Shown piece after piece: positions 1 to 12,800 of a DNA stretch of 64,000 bases. The translations under genes were made by a program, and so were the position numbers. The stretch comes from Tribonema minus (taxonomy: Eukaryota > Sar > Xanthophyceae > Tribonematales > Tribonemataceae), in assembly GCA_017506865.1 (NCBI GenBank), contig JAFCMP010000423.1, positions 310,001-374,000 on the forward strand. The letters run 5' to 3'. Each line of letters begins with the position of its first letter. Position 1 is the stretch's first letter. The notes beneath the pieces are model-generated. The model worked only from the letters and a program-made list of their open reading frames with translations, was not told the origin of the DNA and made no database searches.

Positions 1-714
1 TTAATGCTTGTTCCACGAAGTGACCTGCTTGGGCATCCAAGTATTGCAGCGACTCTGCAGATGGTATTGGCAATATCGGCAGCAGTCATGATGATGTTCA
101 ACTTGACAAGTGTACGGGCTTTTGCGGCACTGACAGCCGCTTGTTTCCAGTGTATAGAACCAATCAGTGTATTATAATATGAAAAACGAATCAAAAGATC
201 GTAGAGTTCTAGGTGACAAGGGATGGTTAGCCGCAAGTGTCTTCCACCAATAACCGTGGTCGCCGCTGCTGCAGTCATTGACCACGAGTCAACCAGTGCC
301 ACCGTATCCACAGTAGGCCAAAAACACTTCTGTGTGCAAGCTTTGTAGCGTTCCAGACAGGGGTGTTCAGTATGGAAAGGTCTCACGTGTTCGGCAGGCC
401 AGCTCCAGCCGGCAGTCCCCACAGATATATTGCAAAGAAGAACTCCATCTTTGTCTGTGCATGCGTTACACCAGCACGTCAATATGTTACTTCGAAGTAC
501 AAGTCATCATCACTGCAACGATGCTGCAACATGTGCAACTGCTTTCAGAAGCAAACACAACTGCTAAGGCAAACTCCAATCTCTAAGCTATGTCTCTGAT
601 GCGATCTGAGTAAGTCTCTCAGTGCACCCCTAACAGCTGAACGATTGCTGGTCAGCGTCCCTTGCTAAAAGTGGTGATTTGCGTTAATTGATGGTTTCCG
701 CTTTGTTCCTGCAG
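1..714. other. Sequence upstream of gene A, no supported gene
   Basis: I see no convincing exon here. The stretch ends in a polypyrimidine tract and acceptor (CTTTGTTCCTGCAG) that defines the first recognised exon of gene A at 715. Positions 187-252 hold a short sequence (AATCAAAAGATCGTAGAG and onward) that recurs at 20361-20420 inside an intron repeat of gene A, so it is probably a small dispersed repeat. An upstream exon or 5' UTR of gene A may lie here but cannot be placed. Confidence 0.4.
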
Positions 715-813
715 ATGAGCGATGCGGAAGATGACGTGTACTTTGGCAGTGATGCAGAGATTGGTGACGACAGTGAAGCGCACCGGTCCATCTCTACAGA
801 TGTGCACATTCAG
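715..813 (+). CDS. Gene A exon 1, acidic
   Basis: This 99-nt exon lies between acceptor TTCCTGCAG and donor CAG|GTGTGT and is in frame from end to end (33 codons, phase 0 to 0). It begins MSDAEDDVYFGSDAEIGDD and ends STDVHIQ. It has ten Asp/Glu residues, matching the acidic character of the later micro-exons. It may be the first coding exon. Confidence 0.55.
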
Positions 814-3800
814 GTGTGTTGCGTGATGATATGCGCAGGGTTGCCACAGGAAACTCCTTTGTGCCGCGTGTCAGGGACCTCCCCTTCTGCGATGAATTTC
901 ATTGGGGTGCCACAGGATCCCCCCTCCGTTGCCATTTGATTGGGGTGCCATGGCACTATGTAGGCTCATACACATCCTCAGGCCCCTTGCGATGTGAGTC
1001 TGATGAAAGGCTGATGCTTGGGTGGCTGAGCATGATGTCATGGTTCGCAGCAGCACCGAGCCTGCACACAATGCAGGTGGCAAAGCTCAAACGCCTAGCT
1101 GCTTGCACGTGCAGTGGATGCGCATACTGAACCACCCCCCCCCCTTTCCCCCCTTAAAGTTTGTCCGGCTTCAAGTTGATGGAGTCGTAGCTGTACTTCA
1201 AGTTTTCAGCACATGGTACTGTAGCCCATGTAAAGGTGTTGCCTTGGCTGCATATAGTCTTGCTGTTACATGATGGGTTGTATACGGCTTCATACAGGCC
1301 TAGCGACTAAACTCGGACGGCCTTGGCGCGACTGAGTTTGGGTTTTGGGCCCCAGCTAAATTAGTTGAGCCATGGCGCAACTGGCGCAACTCTTACCAAG
1401 GCTTCTAGTCCTTCTACAGTCACTATCAAGGCCCATACAGCTTACATAAGGGCTAGAGTTAGGGTTAGAGTCATGACTAACCCTAGTTGAAACACTAACC
1501 CTAGGCAAGAGTTGCGAGTAAACGTGCGAGTAATGAGCAATACTTCGAAGTACTCGTGAGTAAATCTGCGAGTATCGCCAGTTGCGCCACGAATCACTTG
1601 GGCCTCCACCTGGCGCAACTGGCGCAATCAAGTGGCGCAACCTGTTTGGCGTAAGGGCTTAGATTAGGCACTGCCCTGGCTACATTCTTGAGGCTGCCAG
1701 TGGCTTCATTGACAAGTCGTGGTGGCTGCACATCTGCGAAGTGGGGACCTGGAATATTGTGATTTACAGCTTTATCAATACTGCATTGACTACAACAATA
1801 AACCAGCGGGTGTCCCTAATTGCAGTATCAGGCGCAACATGCATGCATAAAATAAGCGGAGGCCCGGCTGTGCACATAGGTTTGGTAGAGTAGGTAATCA
1901 AGTGCACATATGCCTGATTTCAGTGATTTTTTTAAAATTATATTTGTGGTTGGCGCCCACGTGTACATAGCCTCGGAGGTCTGCACCCACTGGCAATGAC
2001 CAGAGTGTATTCACTACGCTCACATGAGTCTGTGAATATGATGTTTTGCTCTTGTGCTTGCTTTGGTATTGGCTAATCTCAGCATGAGGACGGAAACAAG
2101 ACCCAGCCTGCAGAGGAGGTCAGTGACGAATCACCTACTGTTATATGTTAGAAGTCAAGTGGGTCAACAAGCATGCTCCTGTGGTGATTGGACTCTGGAG
2201 GGGGCAGTTTTGGCCCTGGTCGGGTTTACCTGGCCCCGGGCCTTGTCACCAATGCACGTGCAGCATACTTACACGCGCTTTGCACATACCCCCAACAGTG
2301 GGTACAGCTATGTCCCAAGGATTCTGGCCGCCCTGATGGAGTGAGTCATGGCTTTTATCTCAAATCGGAACACACAACCGAAGTTTGCTGTAGCTGCTCT
2401 CATGGTGTCATCGTAGCTGCATTGTCTCGCAATAGCCAAGCATACTACTGGTGATGAATTATATACCGCCGCCTGAGGCTGCCTTGAAGGTGTGGTGGTT
2501 GCATTCCTGCGAAGTGGAGCCCATTGAATGCATTGTAAACACAAAGCTTTATACTGCATTGACTACATCTATACACCAGTTTAACTGATTCTTGCAATAT
2601 TGCGCGCATCATGTAGGCAAAGAGCGGAGGCCGATGCATCCAGGGTTTGGATTATCTAGGCTTATCAGACGCACAGGGGCAGATGCCTGCATGATTTGCG
2701 GGGGCACAGATGGCTGATGAACTGCAACGGCGCGTAACTTACTCAAACCTACGTCTTTTAGCCCTTTTTGACGTAGAGCGGTGATGCCTATACCACAAGT
2801 TTATGTCTGTCCGCGGTCCAGGACAGCAAAGGACAGCAAGCCAAAGGATTGTTCAAGTAGTTAGGCCTTAATCTTGTGATCAGGAAGCTTATGTGCTTGT
2901 GTACATGTGTGCTCGCATGGCTCACTCCACACTGCCACAAAAGGCAACAGAATCTGAGATGCAATGCTTGCATGTCATTGTTAAACCTGTGCGTATCTCA
3001 TAATTTCCCAGAAACAATTTGCTATGCGCCCAAGTGCAGCCCACGGTATGCACCTAACAGCCGCAGTGCATCTACTGCCGAAGCTGAACATTTGGTACTT
3101 GTCAACAGATGTTTCCGATGTCCATCACCAACTTGAATCTGTGTCGTGGCGAATGTTTCACTCTATGAAATGCGCTTCTGTGTATCTGACATCATGTTAC
3201 TCTTCTCGCACATGCAGTGAGCCGGTAGCGGCAGCCTGCTTTCATATACATGTGTTGCACCTCCTAGTGCGCTTGGCACATTGTATTGCGCACAGTCATG
3301 TACATGAGCTGCGGCACCTACTACACTGCGCGCATTGTATGCTACGCTGCTGCTGTTGTCACTGCCAACGGTGTTGCTTGGCAATCATGTGTCACTACGC
3401 CGCACTCCACAGGAGGCGCCATCATATGCGCACACTGCAGCAGCAGCGGCGGCAGCAGGCAACGCGTGTACCGGTGGCGACGACAACGATGCCGCCCCCC
3501 TTCCCCCGCGCAAGCAGCGCAAGACCGAGGTGAAGGGCACGGCGGCGCAGGACGATGCGGTTGATGCGGGGGCTGGCGCGTCGTCACATTCCCGTCCCCC
3601 CCGCCACCCAGAAGCCAGGGCGTGGAAGGGGACAGACGAGTGCTCGCACGCGGAGAAGGCGGCGGAGGAGAAGGCGCGGCAGAGGTGGCACGAGGAGGCG
3701 GCGGCGAAGGACAAGCTGCTGCAGGAGGCGACGCCTTCGGGGGAAATGGAGAGGCCGCCCTTGCCGCCGCCGGGTTTCACCACGGTGGCCGCGACGCCGT

Positions 3801-6800
3801 GGCCACGCGCCTCGCACAAACATTGGCCGCCAAGGAGGGCATGTCGATCCTTGCCTCTATTGAGCAGGACGGCCCCGGCGGCGGTGGGTCTGCGCCACCA
3901 TATCGGCCGGAGGCAGCGACGGCACATGGCGCGGTCAGCCGCCGTGGCGCGGTGAGTGCTTTGACGTTCATGGTTCATGCGCGTGCTGACTCTTTTGCGC
4001 GCTGCCACTCGTACTACACTTGACACATTGCAAACGCGGCATTGATGCCAATGCTTTTCATTGGTACCTACATAGACCTGCACTTCCTGACAAGGTATTA
4101 AAGATACTAGTGTCTTTAGCCAGAGGGGCCTGTCACATGCTGCTGCACAGATACAGCTGCACTTGCATGTGAGCGTCTGCATGTGCATGAGCTAATCTCA
4201 GCACGGCCAGGATCATGAGATCCTGGACCAGTCTGCAGGGGTGAGTTGTGATTTCATAATAAATCCATTGGCAAGTGCATTACCACGCATGCTCGTATGC
4301 CGCTGTGGGGAACTGACTGTGATGGCCCAGGGGTCAATCTTGGCAACTACGTTTACATTGGACCAGGTCGGGCTTGCCTGACCCCTATCACTCGTGCAGT
4401 TATGCGTACTTCGCGTGTATCCCAACTGCTTTAGGTGCAGCTGTCATGTTAGGTCGCCAGGATTTGTGCTGCCCCTCTAGAGTGATGGCGTCACTTTGGA
4501 TCTGAGCCCACAGTCACTGTGTTTGCTTTAGCCGCTGTACTGGCGTCGCCGTTGCTGCATTTCCAAGAGAGTCTATGCTCAGCAGCAGGCGATGGATCTC
4601 ACGCTTCAAAATTGAACAGCCATCTGAGTCTGAGATGTGGTGTTTCCATTCCTGAGAAGCAGAAGCGTACAGATCCAATGTGTTTAGGATTTGCAGTGTT
4701 GTGTCGCAATTCAGCAGTTGACAAACTTTTTGATTTGTTGTTGTGTCATATATGTGTCGTCTGCTCGCCTGTGTATTGGCTAGTGAAAGCAGGACGAGGA
4801 TGGCTGCCAGCACTAGCGTAACAACAAATCTGCAACGTGTTCGTATATGAGTGTATCGTCGAGCCTGGGGGTTCATGAAGTATACATTATGTAGCATCAA
4901 AGCGCATTGTGGCAAACTAGATAGACTACTTAGGAATGAATGGCTGGTGCAAGTCGGTATTTCTAAAGGTACAGCTGCCCCCACTCGACATAGTTGATTA
5001 CAGTGCGTTGAGGAGAATTATGACAGCATTAATTGAACATAGAGTAGGACAACAATGCGTTCAATTTAACACTTGGCAAATAGCTGCACAACTCAGAGTC
5101 TCAGGTCAAGGCAGGGCCTATCACTCGTGCAATGATGCGTACTTCGCGTGTATCCCAACTGCGGCAGGTGCAGCTGTCAGGTCGCCAGGTCTTGTGCTGC
5201 CCCTCTAGAGTGATGTCATCACTTTAGAACGCAGCCCACAGCGTTTCCTTTAGCCACTGTACGTATGCACTTGTATTTATGAAGGCCCAAGGGAGGCCGG
5301 GTTGCCTATGCAATCGAAAAGCTTGCGTCAACGCAGCAGCCTAGTCTGCGCTGTGCCCTAGGAGTTTGGATACCGGCGCCGCAACACAGCCCAGCATTCG
5401 CGCTCCACGTGTGTATGCCATGACGCGCTCCGCCAACTCCCGCGCCAGCGATATGCTCAGCTCAATGTGGATCTGACGCTTAGCTAACCCGGCCTTGCGT
5501 AACACATATGCCTTCCCCCCCCCTGAGCACAGTGCTGAGTGCATTGCCAACTCCTTAACAAAAAGGCTTGTCTGCTTGCCCAGCCGTCCGTACGACTCCT
5601 GCACGAATGGCACAAAAGCCCAAGATGACGTCAAGGTGTCGGTGTGGTGCTTGACCTTCGCGTCCTCCCCCACCCCAGCAGCATAGCCGTCCGTGTTCGA
5701 GGCATTTGTTTTGCCTGTCAGGTACGAGCTCGCTGTGGGCGCGCGCACACTTGTGTCTAGCACTATTCCCTTGTTTTGGTATGCACTGCTAAAGTGCAGA
5801 CACCCTGGGTCAATGACTGTGTCCGCCCGATACCCCGGTACCTTGAAGACGCTAGCGTCCTCATTGCGGACAATAGAGACATGGTGCTGTCTCAAGATGC
5901 ACTGTAGGCACCGCTTTTGGGCAGTGTGTGTCGCGTTGTGCCCCCGTATGTGCTGGCTGGGGCAGCTGATCGCATGCGTGGAGGTGGGGCTCACGTCACT
6001 GCACCGCCATGGGCACACCTCGCCCTGTATGCCCCACCCGTCTATAAAGATCGCAACCATAATCATCGTGGCTGCTGCCATACTGGACATGGGCGCCGCA
6101 CCCGGGCGGTCATTGGCAGCGGGTGGCACGCTCATCCACGCCATTGCCCCGGACGCACGCTGGCTGCGCAGCTGCGCCAGGACCCGCGCGCTAGCCTGTT
6201 GGCGGCGGCGGCTGGTGTCACGCGAGTCACCAATAAGTGTAGCCTGCGTCGGCTTGCCCACGGCACCAGCCGAGGCAGCCTCTAGGTCCTGCACCAGGCA
6301 GTCCTCGTATTGACGTCGAAGAACATTTGAAAGGCCGGCTTGTAGTCCGTGCGTGAAGTGACCGCGCCGGCGGCGGGGCACTACCTTCCTGCAGATCTCG
6401 TCAGCATAGGCCCTTAGCCACTGTACTGGCATCGCGACTGCTGCAACTTTTAGCTGTGTCTTTGTCGTGCTTGCAGGGGAGGTCCTATGTCCTGTGCGCA
6501 TCTACCATGACGCCACCCGCTAAATTAATCTGTACCGCTTAGTTCGTTTCAGTGCACCCGATGTATACATGAGCATGCACAGTGTCTTGCATGCTGCAGT
6601 GCCATCCCAACAGGAGTGCAATTGAAATTTTCAACTGATGGTATTAGTCCGTGGGTCACAATCCCTGACCCCAGATTTGTTGACAAACAATGGGGTTTCA
6701 ACAAGTGCTTGTGCCAGCTTTCAGCTAGGGCTCCGCTCGCATTGTAGCAGCGTCTGCAACCTGCCAGCCTCGCGTGCCTCCCCATTGCCCTGACGCACAT

Positions 6801-9800
6801 ACGAAAAGGGTTCCCCGCTGTGTCTTCTGTTGCTTCTGATGGTGCCCACAGCTGGATTCAGTGATGCCATGCTTGCAGCCGATCCTGGACTGCGCACCGC
6901 CGCAGCATGACGCGCTTGTTGCGCAAGGCCCAGAGGTACAGGTAAGGCAGGCAAATATCACAACTGTCTGTCATTTGCTCTGCTACTTGAGCCTCAGAGT
7001 CCGTTGCTGTTATGGGTCACCCTGAGAGACTTCGCAGCGCATCTTGAATTGTTACACTAGAAACGATCAAAGAATCGTGATGTTCATGTAGTACCAAAAT
7101 GCAAAATTATGAAGTGTGTTCTGGATTTCGGTCACGTTTGGTTTGGAGGCTGGGCTGCTGGAGTGGTTGTTGTGCGTCACCCTCAGGCTTGATGATGAGC
7201 ATTGCAGCACATTTTGCACAATGGTTCTGTAGTACTGAAGATTCAGCAGGTGCTGCTGTTGTACAGACCAGGAGGAGCCGCTGGCGGAGCGGCGGCGCGG
7301 AAGGCGAGGATGCACAGGGGACACTGAGGGCACAGCAGCACCGCACGCTCAACCTGTCGGCCTGGCTACAGCCGAGGACTTGAGAGCGGATTTTCGCTCC
7401 ACCGCGGGCCTGAGGCGAACAAGGCCAGACACGCAGCGTGGGTCGCCGGTGACAGCGAACGCCGCCATGGTGTTGGCCGTTGGGTACGCCTAGTGATACC
7501 GCCGCCGCCACCGATCCCGGGCCCGCCGCCAATCCCGGGCCCGCCGCCGATCCCGGGCGCGCCGCCGATCCCGGGCCCGCCGCCGATACCGGGCCCCCCG
7601 CCGATACCGGGCCCGCCGCCGATACCGGGCCCACCGCCGATACCGGGCCCGCCGCCGATACCGGACCCGCCGCCGATCCCTGGCCCGCCGCCGATACCGG
7701 GCCCGCCGCCGATCCCGGGCCCACCCCCGATCCCGGGCGCGCCGCCGATCCCAGGCCCGCCGCCGATTCCGGGCCCGCCACCGATACCGGGCCCGGGTGC
7801 CACTAATCACTGTGACAGGGGATGCTCACAGACGAAGCGCCCGCGGCATCAGCCTGCCAGTGACTCGGAGTCTCAAGCGGCGAGTTTACGGGAGGCACTG
7901 CCGCCAGCAGCGATAATTGTACTGAGCTTGGTGATACTACCGCCACCAGCGGCAAGTACACGCCGTCGGGCGACACTGCCGCCGGATTCACCAGTAGCGA
8001 CAACGCCAATGCCAAAACGACGTTCGCGGCGGAAAACGCCTTTAGTGACGGCTGCCACTGCCGCACCAGCGGCGGGGCCCGCACCGGCCAACCCGGTGGT
8101 TGCACAGCCACGGACGACTGTCACAGCCGCCGCTGCATGCGGTCGCAAGGTTACCTCCGACTTAACGGCGGCGGCAACGCCACGTGCGGCAGACATGGTG
8201 CCAAAACCGCCGGCAGCCGCTGCCGCATCAGATGGCCAACGCGGGGCAGCTGCATCCCGGCGGGGTCGGCGTCGCGGCGCCAGCGCCGGGCCGCCCCTGG
8301 GACGCCTCGGAAGCATTGGCAGCATCAACCGCCCAAAGTCGCCGTCTGGCAAACTGAGTGCGCTGGCAAAGGCGGTCACCATGATCGTGCCCGTACCGAT
8401 GGAAGTTGGCAAACCTACCAGTGGGCCAGCGGGTCACCAGAGACGGATCACGTCGCGGCCTTCGCAGCCAGCTAGCAGCGGCGCCTCTCCCCAGTGGCAT
8501 CCCGGTCCTCAGCCGATGGAGGACACCGCAGCGGAAACCCCATGTACTGCAGACATGGTGACAACAGCACCAGCGGCCGCAGCGGCTGCTGCACCGGGCG
8601 GCGAACGTGGGGCGGCTGCACCCCGGCGGGGTCGGCGCCGCACCAGCGCCCAAAGCACTGGCAGCGTCACCCGTCCAGAGCCACAGTCTGGCGGTGCGCT
8701 GGCAAACCCGGTCACCGTGACCGTGCCTGTACCGATGGAAGTTGGCGAACCTGGGCCGGCGGGTCACCAGAGACGAATCACGTCCCGGTCTTTGCAGCCA
8801 GCTGGCAGCGGCGCCTCTCTGTCAGGCGGCAGCGTCACCTCTGACGGTAGCAGTCGCAACGGGCACCCAATATCCGGCATCACCGCTATGACAGTTTTGG
8901 CGCCCGCCAAGACACCCGCTGCCAACCGGAAGGTCAATATCCCGGGGCTGGACTGCCGCATGTGCGACAAGTTCATAGTGCGAGCAAATCCTCGGGCCCC
9001 GGGAAAGAATTGCCCAGCGGCACACGCATGTGCACACCAGCGCACGCGCCACACAGGGAAAGGGAAGCAATTTGCAGAACTGCATGTTCAGCTTTTCCTA
9101 GACCACCGACCAATATGCGGCGGCCTGAAGCAGGTCTGCGATGGGTGCGGCAACCTCTTCATCAGACGCACAGCAGCAAGCGCCACGACACCATCTGGTG
9201 ATCTAGAGGCCCTGGACCAGTGCGACGTGTGGCGCTGCGCCGACTGCCTCGCAGGCCCAGTCGCCGCGACAGCATGCACACTGTCAGGCTGTGACCGTGC
9301 ATCAGGCCATGATCACATTGCTGACATACACACCCGACCAACGACATGCGCGGCGGCAGCGGGTGGTGCAGCTGTTGGTGGGGGGAATAGCCTGAAGCCA
9401 ACAGCCGCGCTGCTCGCCGCCGCTAGCAATTGTGGTCCCATACGCAAAATCCTCGGATGCGAGCACCTGGGGGTAGACCCCAGGCAAGCCCATGCATCTA
9501 CGTTGGACGGTGTGGCAGATGCGCCGCTGCCGAGACTGACCCGGAGCAGCACAATGGGTGTGCTGCCTGGCGAAAGTCGTGCTAGCGATAGCGGCGCAAC
9601 GATGTCAAGCAACGATCGTGTGCCCAGCACACCTGGCAGTGCTGCAGCTGCTGTCGCAGCGGGCGCTCAGTCTAGCGAATGCCCCAGGGACCCGACGGCA
9701 TCACACTGGCAAGGCCTGCTGGGGGCGGCTGGCGCACTCGCGTGCAGGGTACGTGCACTGGCCCTTGCCCCCAATCGGGCACGCGTCACGGTGCTTTGCG

Positions 9801-12800
9801 CTTGGCCGACGGGTACCAAGCTTGGACCCTGCCGCACGTCACGCCGACTGCATATGCGGCCGGCGGCCAGCGACGCGCCAGCAACACAGACCCTGCTGGG
9901 CCGGACTCCCTGCGCACCGCTGGTGAGTCAGATGCATGACCTGACGGTCACGTTCAGCTTGCTCTCCCTCCGAGAAGAGGGTAATGACCTGGCAACGGTG
10001 TTTGACCAACTCTCCCTTAGGGAACCGGTCGTTGCCAGGTCGCCTCGCCAGCCAGCCGGGAAACGTGGTGAGTCAGACGTAACGCAGGCTGGTGATAACA
10101 GCACCCACGCAACAATGACCGAGACAGCACCTGTCACGGCTATGGTTGCCAGTGGAAAGCGCAGTCGACGCAGAGGTAAACACAGACGGCGGACGCAGGA
10201 GCGACAGGCCCAGTGCGACAATTCTCGTGCACCCCTGGCACCAGCCACCACACCGCCGAGGGGCGGTGCCTCTGCCCCCTCAGCACCAATATCCGGGCCG
10301 GCGAAGGTCACCACCGTGACGGTGGCGACCCGGATACCCTCAACCGTGTGCCATACAGTCACCGTGGAGGAGCAGCAAGACGCGCTGGCAAAAGCCACCA
10401 ACTATGGTTTTTCCACTTGGCACACGGGCCTGCAGGCACTCCACAAACAGGCGCTTGGGGAAAACACAGCGACGCTAGCACGTGGTGGGGAGCTTCGCCC
10501 CGTGAGCAACGTGGGCAATGGCAACTGCCTGATTCATACAGCTCTACACGGCATAGGCAGCGTCGCAGTTGAGCACGGACTGCCGGCCCCAGCGCTGGTG
10601 ATTGCCATGCGAGAGGCACTGCTGGACGGGATGGTGGCATACGTCACGCAGGGGGCGGGCAAACAAGGGGCCAGCATGTCATCGATGCGTCAACTGACCG
10701 CGCATGCAGCAGCCCAACCTGCGTGTACACGTGAACAATTCGACACGTACGGGACACGCGCTCGCTGCCTCGCAATCGAGTACGGCACAAATGAAACGGA
10801 CAGCGCGGACAGCGGGCACACGCTCCTGCTGCAACGCCTACAGGAAGAGGGCGTGTGGGGACGGCCCCTCGGTTTGTCTGTGTGGGCCATTGTTGCAGCG
10901 GTCTACGCGGTCTCGGTGACGGTGTGGCAGGCCGAGCCTCAGGCCACTGGCAGCACGCAAAAATCAACAGGGCTGGTGCTGGCACAACTGATGGGGCTGC
11001 CAGTGGTATTCGCACCGGCAACTCCAGCTCAGCCTGACTGCCATCTGGATGTGCTGTGGACGCCGCCAGGGCTATATACAAATGTGGGACACTTTGAACT
11101 GCTTGTCGCCCCTGCGGCAGCTCCGCCCTTGCCAACCACTATGACAGCGTCGGCGACCACTCAAGCTGACAGCACCCACATCACGGCTCCGAGTCGGACA
11201 CAGCCCCGTACTACGCTGCAGTTGCCACAGCAGCCTGAGCCACTGAGGTGTCCACTATGCAGACTGGCATTTTGGCAGCTTGGTCAGAAAGAGAACAGCA
11301 AACAGCGAGGCAAACTGTCAGCTGCGAGCCGCATGGCACCGGTAGTGGCCCACTTCAACGGTGGTAGCTGCACGAGGTCGATGCTGAACCCTGAGGCGAG
11401 CACATCACACTGTCAGCAAAATCCGGCGGCAGCATACGCCAAGGGCATCCGGCAGCAGGTTGATCACGACCCATCCGGTGACCGTGCCCCTTCAGGCAGC
11501 AGTACCTGCAACACTGGGGCACACCATGCCAAGCGTGTGCAGGAGATGAGGACCATGTATGGTTGCACGGCAGAAGACTTCCTACGGGCGGTAAGGAAGC
11601 TGAGTGCATGCACAGGTGCCTGCGGTCTGGTCCATATGTCAGCCAGCGCGGGGCAGAGGCAATGCGCGCTGACCTCGCCATGCCACACGTGTCGACGGAA
11701 TGGAAGCGCCCCCACGCGCGCACGCCCGGCAGTACCCCCGGGCCAGTCCGAGGGCGGGGGTGCGGGTAGGCTAAGCGACGGCGCGGCCGCGGCGGCGGGG
11801 GCTGTCGGAAGCGAAGGATCTAGCAGGAGTCTCCAGCAAGTGACCAGGCAGGAGCAAGGGCACGAGGCAGGAGGAAGAGAGACTCCGGCTTGGCCGTGTG
11901 TAGAAGAGAGAGTGAATTGATGGGAGTGAGGCGACCTTCCAAAGTGCCGAACTCCAGAGAAGCCGAGAACTCCAGAGAACTCAAGAACTCTGTAGAACCG
12001 GCCTGATGCAACTGGCCGATGTGCCGACAGGCCGAACTGTAACTATAAGTGGCCGATGTCACAACCTCAAGTTCAACTTCCTACTTCAACATGTACTTGA
12101 AGTTGACCAGCAAACTTCAACATGTACAGTTCAACCTGCTGGTGAACCCTGCTACTGCTGAGCATCGCTACGCTACAGGATAGCGCACCCAGTCATGACT
12201 CTCCTGGGGATGGGGGCATTTCACCGCTCTTGCGCACACACTAGGATGACAGCAGCTCTTGCTACAGCTGCTGCGGTATGCTACACTAGACTCATGTGAG
12301 GGTGTACATGACCATATTCCGACACCCCCTCTCGCACTCAGCATGAGTCTTGGCTACTGCACATATCCTGGAGCCCCCCTCTGGCTCTGACGTGGCTCAC
12401 GCTAGAAGCCTACGTTCGGTCTAGGCTTCGTACCTGGTGTGCGGCCCTGAGCCTCAGGCTGGCACTCGAGATCAGAGTGCGACGTGGACTTGTGGTATTC
12501 GCACCACTTGTCTCCCGATGGTCTGGACCTGAGTGGGCACGCATTGGCCTTGTGCCCCTTCCTCTTGCAGTTGAAGCAGACAGGATTGCCGGTGGCGAGC
12601 AGTGCTGCGTCGTCGGGTGGCGGTGCGGTGGTAATACGCCGGCTGTAGAATGCCCGAATCTTGTCCTTCGTCTCTTCGTAGGTGAGGTTGTCGGCGGAGT
12701 CGAGCACAGTGGTGAGCTCGGCGTAGGCCTCCGGTAAGGCGTTGATGGCGATCCCGATGAGCCAGTCATCGTCGATGTTGCGGAGGTTTTCCCAGTAAGA

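Noticed and set aside
3335-3412. Met and Leu-rich start (MYATLLLLSLPTVLLG) upstream of gene A exon 3
   Set aside because: Looks like a signal peptide, but lies in the polypyrimidine and acceptor region CACTCCACAG. A separate secreted protein is less likely than an intron end.
5341-6501. 386-codon - strand frame as a host gene
   Set aside because: It is the 3' part of the LINE (knuckle, RLE) plus a few flanking codons, framed by a 13-bp target duplication.
7490-7810. Regular short repeats that could suggest a CRISPR array
   Set aside because: The 18-bp units are contiguous with no unique spacers and encode PPIPGP in the LINE frame.
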